The notes under the pieces were generated by a model, which was not told the DNA's origin, ran no database searches, and was given only the letters and a program-made list of their open reading frames with translations. The position numbers and the translations under genes are program-made. From a virus, in IMG/VR virus record IMGVR_UViG_3300030419_007436, positions 163,770-190,629 of that record: a DNA stretch of 26,860 bases; one strand, 5' to 3'. Of the stretch, positions 21,453-26,860 are shown piece by piece; the stretch's first letter is position 1; each line of letters starts with the position of its first letter.

Positions 21453-22661
21453 TTATATATCTAATTTTAATTTAAACGTCAAAGCCCGATCTTCTGTTTT
21501 TTTGACGGGAGTTGCTAAATTTGCAACAGCAATTAATTTCCTTTGATCATCGAATATTCCTATTTTACTAATAAATGTTTGTTTTTTAAAGGAAGCAGAA
21601 TAGTCACAAAAAGAACTACTAATTGTATTTTTAATTGGTACCTCTAAATCCTCTTGGTAGAAAGAACTACTAAACGTGCTACTTGGAGGAGGAGAGCCAC
21701 TAGTATATAGTTTATAAGTAGGATTACTGGAATGATTTAAAAGTCCCTTTGGAGCAATTGCGTGCATCTCTAGAGTAGAAACTTCGTTTGTGCCCTGAAA
21801 TTCCATTCTAAAACTAGCACTTGGAGTTAAATCTGAATCTGAAGTGTCGTTTGCTCCGGCCGCGAAATCAATCCATTTAGCTTGTCGAGTTGTATATGAA
21901 AAATTATACGATGCCGGTGTTAGACTCCAACTTCCTGTTAATAATACAAAGCCCTCATTATATAATACAACACCTGCTACAGAGTTGGACCCGTTTGTTT
22001 GAGCATGTGCATTTCCATCAGTTTGGATAAGTTCTCCATTTTTATTTTTGTCTGTTAACTGTGCAACGAAAGTACCAGATATATAAAATTTTAAATCCAC
22101 AGTTCCAGGTTTAATGCCACTGTCGAAAAAGATAGATGGAATACTAACTAAATTAATTTCTTGAGAGTTTTTTTGACCATAAGAAGAAGAGAACGAGTAA
22201 TGTTCACTTAAATATGAATAATGGTCCAAAACATTTCTTAGTGCAGTGACGTGAGGCCTTGTGGCACCAACCGCAAACCTCTCTCTACTAATACTAGCAG
22301 ACAAAGGATAAGATCCTGTAATTGTATCTCCATATTGGTACGAAGTATTAAATGTAGCATCAGTGACGGTGCCCATAGAATTTAGGCCACCGTCTTTAGT
22401 TGTAAAAGGATATATGAGGGCTTTAACACCCCCGCCAACTTCTGGGTCATATGTGTGGGCGCTTTGGTCTCGATCTATATTTAACTCATATAAACTAAGA
22501 CTTCCTGTCGAAACCATAGTAGCATTATCTACATAGGCTCCTGTTATGGCCGTCATTGAATTTAAATATATATTTCTATTTATGATATCAAAAACATATG
22601 TAGGGTGTGTTTTTACTGTGTTTCTGAGAATGTTCTTTTCTTGAAAATCATAATACGGCAT
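21453..22661 (-). CDS. Virion structural protein, paralogue of the protein at 22666-23859
   Basis: The 402-residue protein is Ser/Thr/Gly-rich and beta-like, starting MPYYDFQEKNILRNTVKTHP. Its C-terminal two thirds align in order with the neighbouring gene product: IFFDSGIKPGTVDLKFYISG, then AGVVLYNEGFVLLTGSW, SSNPTYKLYTSG and finally KIGIFDDQRKLIAVANLATP with VKKTEDRALTFKLKLDI. A baseplate or tail-associated role is inferred from the company it keeps. The ATG lies four bases after the stop of its paralogue. The last codons double as the -35 and -10 region of a promoter for the RuvC-like gene, so this end is under two constraints. Confidence 0.7.
   Translation of the reverse strand: MPYYDFQEKNILRNTVKTHPTYVFDIINRNIYLNSMTAITGAYVDNATMVSTGSLSLYELNIDRDQSAHTYDPEVGGGVKALIYPFTTKDGGLNSMGTVTDATFNTSYQYGDTITGSYPLSASISRERFAVGATRPHVTALRNVLDHYSYLSEHYSFSSSYGQKNSQEINLVSIPSIFFDSGIKPGTVDLKFYISGTFVAQLTDKNKNGELIQTDGNAHAQTNGSNSVAGVVLYNEGFVLLTGSWSLTPASYNFSYTTRQAKWIDFAAGANDTSDSDLTPSASFRMEFQGTNEVSTLEMHAIAPKGLLNHSSNPTYKLYTSGSPPPSSTFSSSFYQEDLEVPIKNTISSSFCDYSASFKKQTFISKIGIFDDQRKLIAVANLATPVKKTEDRALTFKLKLDI
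21454..21482 (-). promoter_or_regulatory. Sigma70-type promoter at the head of the replication block
   Basis: On the minus strand TTGACG (21482-21477), a 17-base spacer and TATATA (21459-21454) lie within the last codons and stop of the structural gene. The predicted start near 21447 is about 11 bases before the ATG of the RuvC-like gene. It sits exactly at the border between structural and replication genes. Confidence 0.65.
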
Positions 22662-22665
22662 AGCA

Positions 22666-23859
22666 TTAGTAGTCTAATCTCACACGCAAAGTCAACTCAT
22701 TACTAGGAGTCTTTTTTAATGGTTCAGAAAGTTTCGCAACTGCTAGTAATTCATTGTTTGGTGAGTACAGACCAATTGTTGTCATATAGCTCACTGGTTG
22801 TGCAAATGGATTATCTCCCTTTACAACGATTTTACTGCTACTTAGGTAGGTCGGATTTGAAGAATAGTTAAAATCGCCCGTGTTTGCTCTACAGAAATAA
22901 ATCGTTGAATTAAGCTCTGTTGTGTTATTAAATTCAATATTGACAATCCTGTTTCTAAGGCCATCCGAGAAATCCTCAATTGTGCCACTAATCAAAACAG
23001 CTTGATAACTTCCAGAGTTGTATCCAGTGGCGCCAGATGGCAATATGCCCGAATCATCGCATTTTTGTGGGGGCCCGAACATACACCTGCTGAATGAATC
23101 ATAACCAGTTGACAGGTTTCCAAGCATTCCATCATAACCAGGGCTTAACCAATCAGAACTGAAAATACTAGCAGTTAGAACTGCGATGCCCGCCTGATAA
23201 TAAATATGTCCAACAGCACTTTCAGTACCTAAATCGGCAGATCCAGTATAAAGAAGACCATATTCGCCTGTTGGAGAATTAACCTTGAAGCTTGAGGCAG
23301 CGCCATGGTCTTGAATCGTCATTAGACCTTCTCGACCATCGGGCATTGTGCCAGTAACAAAGCCACCGGTCATAAACGAGATAGAAAAAGTGCCTTTTTT
23401 AATCTCATCTTTAGTTAAAAGGCGCGCAAAATTAATAAATATAGCCTCGTGAAATTTATAATCAGTAGTACTACCGACTTCATTAAGATTTCCATTTTGA
23501 TCGAACGGTCTAATATTTCCTGATATATCGTATGGAACTAAAACTTGAGCCATTTGATCATAAACATTTCTCTTCTTACTAAATTGATTAACTGCATATT
23601 CATTAACAGAAGAAGAAAAATAACTAGCTGAACTAATACCTACAGTGAGGTCAAAAACATGGTTTGCAGAAGAACTCAAGTACGGATAATCATACACCGA
23701 TTGAAACATGCCATGGGCATAGTTTTTAATATTGTATTCGGTTCCTTCAAGCTGATATGTACCAGAAACAATCGTCCCCGTCATGGGGATAGCTTCGTGA
23801 AGCAACGTTCTTGTAGTAGCAATATCGTTGTTTAAAAATGTTTTATAAGTAGTAGCCAT
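22666..23859 (-). CDS. Virion structural protein, second member of the paralogous pair
   Basis: The 397-residue protein starts MATTYKTFLNNDIATTRTLL. It shares with its neighbour the segments AIFINFARLLTKDEIKKGTF with SISFMTGG, AVGHIYYQAGIAVLTASIF, YSSNPTYLSSSK and the C-terminal TIGLYSPNNELLAVAKLSEP with LKKTPSNELTLRVRLDY. The protein is rich in Ser, Tyr, Gly and Asn and contains no enzyme motif. A purine-rich GAAGGAAGG precedes the ATG. As a duplicate next to other large structural genes it is probably a baseplate or tail-tip component forming a hetero-oligomer with its partner; that is inference. Confidence 0.7.
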   Translation of the reverse strand: MATTYKTFLNNDIATTRTLLHEAIPMTGTIVSGTYQLEGTEYNIKNYAHGMFQSVYDYPYLSSSANHVFDLTVGISSASYFSSSVNEYAVNQFSKKRNVYDQMAQVLVPYDISGNIRPFDQNGNLNEVGSTTDYKFHEAIFINFARLLTKDEIKKGTFSISFMTGGFVTGTMPDGREGLMTIQDHGAASSFKVNSPTGEYGLLYTGSADLGTESAVGHIYYQAGIAVLTASIFSSDWLSPGYDGMLGNLSTGYDSFSRCMFGPPQKCDDSGILPSGATGYNSGSYQAVLISGTIEDFSDGLRNRIVNIEFNNTTELNSTIYFCRANTGDFNYSSNPTYLSSSKIVVKGDNPFAQPVSYMTTIGLYSPNNELLAVAKLSEPLKKTPSNELTLRVRLDY

Positions 23860-23887
23860 GTTTTATTACCTTCCTTCGATACATCGT

Positions 23888-24892
23888 TTAAGATGATTTA
23901 TATTTTACGAATCTTACAGGGATATCTATTTTATATCCAGTGGTTGCACCTGTTACGCGAACAATTGTATCAATAAAATAATATTGACCTCCCGTCCCAT
24001 CACCAACTTCAGAGGCGAAAGTAGAACCAAGCCTCTCGAACAAATAGGTGCTTGTTCTTAAGTTCGTAGATGCCCTTAGCCTAAACGCAAGGTGGGTACC
24101 CCGTGGGCCCTCAATTGCTTGATTAATAGTCTCATCTTGTTGGTTGTTTGAACTCTCATCAACAGGCTTTACCGGTGTTTGCTTAACGAAGTCTGCAGAC
24201 GATAAATAATAGCTAGCAATGTTATCGTCGTCTATAAAAGAAAAAGAAACAGCATTGCCAGGGGTTGTCGATGACCCTCCCTTCGGATCTAGTGCATCCG
24301 AACTCGGCGTAACAATGCTGGCAAACCGATTGTCAATTTCAACAATATATTGATTTTCCTGAAGTTCTGCGTCAATCTTGTAAGCGGCGGATATTTCTCC
24401 AGTGTCTAGTCCCTGATCAATTCTAACATCGCGAGAATCGTTGTTTCCCGGATTGTCGCCAGAAATATAAAAGCCAAGAGGAAACTCTTCATTGCCTTGT
24501 TTTTTAAATTTTGATGTTGTGGTTTGATCACAAGTCACAATAAAAGACCCTGATCCAACATCGCTATTCATTTTAACCCTATCAACCATTTGATTTAATT
24601 TCATGACGGGCAAATAAAGAATATTATTGTTGGTGAGGGTGATTAATTTTGATTTCATATTTGCAATATTGTTGGTGAAAGCTTCTAAAACCGGGGTTTG
24701 CAAAATTTCTAGATCATAATATGCCGAACCGCTTGAGTTGTTGGGGTTATAATTGCTATAATTTATTTCATCATCCCCAAAAGCATATTTTGCTATTCTA
24801 AAAGAGCCATCGCCCTCTGCCAATCTTTTTCTACCGGCGTCTGTCAACACCGCATCCAATATAATATCACCACTATTATCCAAAAAAGCCAT
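23888..24892 (-). CDS. Virion structural protein (334 residues), baseplate or tail associated
   Basis: The protein starts MAFLDNSGDIILDAVLTDAG and continues RKRLAEGDGSFRIAKYAFGD, an N-terminus I have seen in structural proteins of aquatic T4-like phages. The remainder is Ser/Asn/Gly/Asp-rich, with beta-type segments such as KSKLITLTNNNILYLP and a C-terminal VTGATTGYKIDIPVRFVKY. No transmembrane or catalytic pattern is present. AAAGGAG lies before the ATG. It sits between the large baseplate-like protein and the paralogous pair, in one run of structural genes. The exact place in the virion is not known from sequence. Confidence 0.7.
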   Translation of the reverse strand: MAFLDNSGDIILDAVLTDAGRKRLAEGDGSFRIAKYAFGDDEINYSNYNPNNSSGSAYYDLEILQTPVLEAFTNNIANMKSKLITLTNNNILYLPVMKLNQMVDRVKMNSDVGSGSFIVTCDQTTTSKFKKQGNEEFPLGFYISGDNPGNNDSRDVRIDQGLDTGEISAAYKIDAELQENQYIVEIDNRFASIVTPSSDALDPKGGSSTTPGNAVSFSFIDDDNIASYYLSSADFVKQTPVKPVDESSNNQQDETINQAIEGPRGTHLAFRLRASTNLRTSTYLFERLGSTFASEVGDGTGGQYYFIDTIVRVTGATTGYKIDIPVRFVKYKSS

Positions 24893-24920
24893 AATAATAC
24901 TCCTTTACCTTAATTAATTA

Positions 24921-24956
24921 GTTAGTTTTTACCGTTTTTTCAATTCTTTAACTAAC
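24921..24956 (-). repeat. AT-rich inverted repeat after the large structural gene
   Basis: GTTAGTT at 24921-24927 and AACTAAC at 24950-24956 form a perfect 7-base inverted repeat around a 22-base A+T-rich loop, spanning the stop codon of the upstream gene. With only two G-C pairs it is a weak hairpin and no convincing terminator; it may slow or stabilise the transcript between the two genes. Confidence 0.25.
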
Positions 24957-26860
24957 ATTTTCCTAAACTATATTTATCCGGTTCTCCGCTCGTGACCGCA
25001 TTTTGTACTTCAAGGGCCTTCACGTCCTTAACTGTTAAATTTAAATCAAATTTACGACCAGTTTTTTTACTAGTAAATCTAAACCTAAATTTTTGACCAA
25101 ACACGTTTTGCTTAAGATCCGAATTTCCCACCAAGCTATTAAGCATCTCTTTGTTATTTGCGACAATTTCTCCTGATTCTATGTTTTCTATATCTGGTTC
25201 GCTTATATAGCGCTGACCTAAAGCCGGTTTTATTTTTATGTATTTCATAAATTCTAAAAGCGATTTTGGTTTATCCTTTTTCAGTTCATCAATAAAAAAC
25301 ATTTTAAAAATAGTATAGGGTGCTTCACCTTCCCTAGCAACTACTCTAACATAATATATAGGCGAAGGATTAGAGAGATTTCCGTGTATATCTCTTTCTC
25401 TAACTACATAATAATAATCTTTGTTTGGGATAATTTTATCATCAATAAACCCAAGGTTAGATTTTCCTTCCCCAGCAGTAGCAATCAATGTATCAGACAC
25501 AGGAGAAAAGTCTCTATAAGACGTTGGCTTTTTATCAATTCTTAAAATTTCTATTTGACCACAAAAAGCCTCATTTTTATAAGTTATTGGGCCAGTTAGT
25601 TTCTTTTGATTCATACGAGCTTTATAAATGGGCGATCCAAAAAGTTCCTCTTGTTCGTCAATAGTAACAGGCTCCAAATCATATTCACCCACATTGAAAT
25701 TAACATTTACCAGCACTTTATCTTTCTCTCCGTAAAGAGGAAGGAAAACCGCATCTGGAAAAATTGGCGGATGGTCCCACATCAACGTAGTTTCTAACTT
25801 AGAAAGATCATATTTTCCAGACTTGTTGTCTGGTGTTGCTGTTTGATTGACAACTGCAGGCTTCGTTGCCCCATTTGCAGTAGCCAACGTGTTATAATAG
25901 GGCACTCTCATTAAGTAAACGCTGGGTTTGTAACTGTATTTAAAATTATGTTTTTCTCCTTCATAACCATGATGGTAGTGCATATAACTGCCCTGTTTGC
26001 AATCGTATTGAGTGCCAACGACAAAAGTGTGAGCATAAACTTGATAATAATATCCTTTATCAAATTTTATTTGTGTATCGATATATTTTAATGTATCCAT
26101 CCCTGGTATATTTGGAATAAAAACATTTTGTATAAAAGACTGCTTACTAGTTGGTAATGTCGGGCCACCGCCGTGGCCAAGCGCTGGGGCGCCTTCTCCT
26201 TTCGATTGATCGGAGTTGTTGTTTTCATCCTTAGTTGTTGCCCATTTGAGCTTTTCCGCTAAACCATACTCAGATTCAGCGTCATAATCCGTTTGATTCA
26301 CAGCGCTTGGGCTAGCAATACCATTGCCAGATGCTTTAAATTTCACTATTTCATAAAACAGTACTTCTGAGTATGCTTCGTGACCATCATATACCTCTTT
26401 TACTGATCTGCATCTTTCATTAATAAAGTCCACTATCTTTATTTTAGCTCCGAGCCATTTAAGTGCCGACATAATATTTTTCGCCTGCGGCGGCTCCTTT
26501 CCAAAAATAACTGGTTTTAGTATTCGTAATTTTTCGTCGCTTTCTGTTAAACCAATGGTTTTAGGAAGACCTCGGATTCGGCCAACTTGTTTGATATGCG
26601 AGCTTGCATATTCACTACATATCCAATCCCAGTATTGAGTTGGAACACCCTTGAAAAAATAGTCATGAACAACGTCTTCATCTACCATACCCTGATATGT
26701 AAAGCCAGATTCCATAGTATATGGGCCCGCAGAAGCGGCGTCCAAGTCTAAAAGTGGTGACGGGTATTCAAAAAACATATTTAGCCAAAGCTTAACCAAG
26801 GTTTCAGAAAATAAAGAATGTTCCCACGCACTAATGTCGCCAACTTTATCGTTTTTAAAA
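24952..26860 (-). CDS. Large virion structural protein, baseplate-like (N-terminus beyond the window)
   Basis: The frame remains open to the right edge. Upstream of the first internal ATG it continues as KVGDISAWEHSLFSETLVKL, so at least 635 residues are visible and the true start lies outside. Visible regions include KLWLNMFFEYPSPLLDLDAA and a segment with YKARMNQKKLTGPITY. A fibronectin-III-like stretch, IIPNKDYYYVVRERDIHGNL followed by SNPSPIYYVRVV, comes before a C-terminal lysine-rich domain, FRFRFTSKKTGRKFDLNLTV. The Fn3-like pattern is common in large phage baseplate or fibre-base proteins. No enzymatic motif is seen. It is the first gene of the structural run in the transcription direction. 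The partial status is read directly; the baseplate role is inferred. Confidence 0.75.
   Translation of the reverse strand, partial: FKNDKVGDISAWEHSLFSETLVKLWLNMFFEYPSPLLDLDAASAGPYTMESGFTYQGMVDEDVVHDYFFKGVPTQYWDWICSEYASSHIKQVGRIRGLPKTIGLTESDEKLRILKPVIFGKEPPQAKNIMSALKWLGAKIKIVDFINERCRSVKEVYDGHEAYSEVLFYEIVKFKASGNGIASPSAVNQTDYDAESEYGLAEKLKWATTKDENNNSDQSKGEGAPALGHGGGPTLPTSKQSFIQNVFIPNIPGMDTLKYIDTQIKFDKGYYYQVYAHTFVVGTQYDCKQGSYMHYHHGYEGEKHNFKYSYKPSVYLMRVPYYNTLATANGATKPAVVNQTATPDNKSGKYDLSKLETTLMWDHPPIFPDAVFLPLYGEKDKVLVNVNFNVGEYDLEPVTIDEQEELFGSPIYKARMNQKKLTGPITYKNEAFCGQIEILRIDKKPTSYRDFSPVSDTLIATAGEGKSNLGFIDDKIIPNKDYYYVVRERDIHGNLSNPSPIYYVRVVAREGEAPYTIFKMFFIDELKKDKPKSLLEFMKYIKIKPALGQRYISEPDIENIESGEIVANNKEMLNSLVGNSDLKQNVFGQKFRFRFTSKKTGRKFDLNLTVKDVKALEVQNAVTSGEPDKYSLGKC

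Overview
The window is an A+T-rich, gene-dense stretch of a tailed double-stranded DNA phage genome. Every convincing gene lies on the minus strand, so transcription runs from right to left. A gp21-type prohead protease, a gp20-type portal, a gp17-type terminase, a Mre11/Rad50 (gp47/gp46) repair nuclease and baseplate-like proteins point to a contractile-tailed virus of the broad T4-like superfamily, related to lineages known mostly from aquatic metagenomes. A spanin-like lysis cassette, an exported DsbD-like protein and sigma70-type promoters suggest a Gram-negative host. The host cannot be named from the sequence.

Layout in transcription order (right to left). 26860-21453: large virion or baseplate-like structural proteins, including a paralogous pair; the first gene is cut by the window edge. 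21436-13421: a replication, recombination and host-interaction block with a RuvC-like resolvase, a small unknown protein, an exported DsbD-N-like protein, a DnaG/gp61-type primase, a ParB/Srx-fold protein, an Hsp20 chaperone, two small proteins and a single-chain Mre11-Rad50 fusion. This block has at least five sigma70-like promoters. 13380-8532: an adhesion and lysis block with a beta-helix plus LamG tail spike, a holin-like protein, two spanin-like proteins and two paralogous adhesin-like proteins. 8520-1: a packaging and capsid-assembly block with a zinc-ribbon protein, an unknown protein, large terminase, portal, a helical core-like protein, an unknown protein, a small membrane protein, the prohead protease, a coiled-coil protein, a phage-encoded ribosomal protein bS21, a structural protein and the N-terminus of a tail-fibre protein. 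No major capsid protein, tail sheath, tail tube or endolysin is seen.

Two promoter classes can be read directly. Sigma70-like promoters (TTGAC boxes 16-17 bases from TATAAT-like boxes) lie only in the replication block, and two sit so close to their ATG that the mRNAs should be leaderless. A different AT-rich motif (CTATTTAT or TATAAATA) lies in the gaps before structural and adhesion genes and is a candidate late-promoter element. Many genes are joined by overlapping stop/start codons (TAATG, TGATG, TAGTG, ATGA). The most unusual items are the Mre11-Rad50 fusion, the bS21 gene within the capsid region, the DsbD-N-like exported protein, the leaderless-promoter pair and a structured leader RNA upstream of the ParB-like gene. 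No gene-free stretch exceeds 120 bases. I saw no tRNA gene, CRISPR array or insertion sequence.
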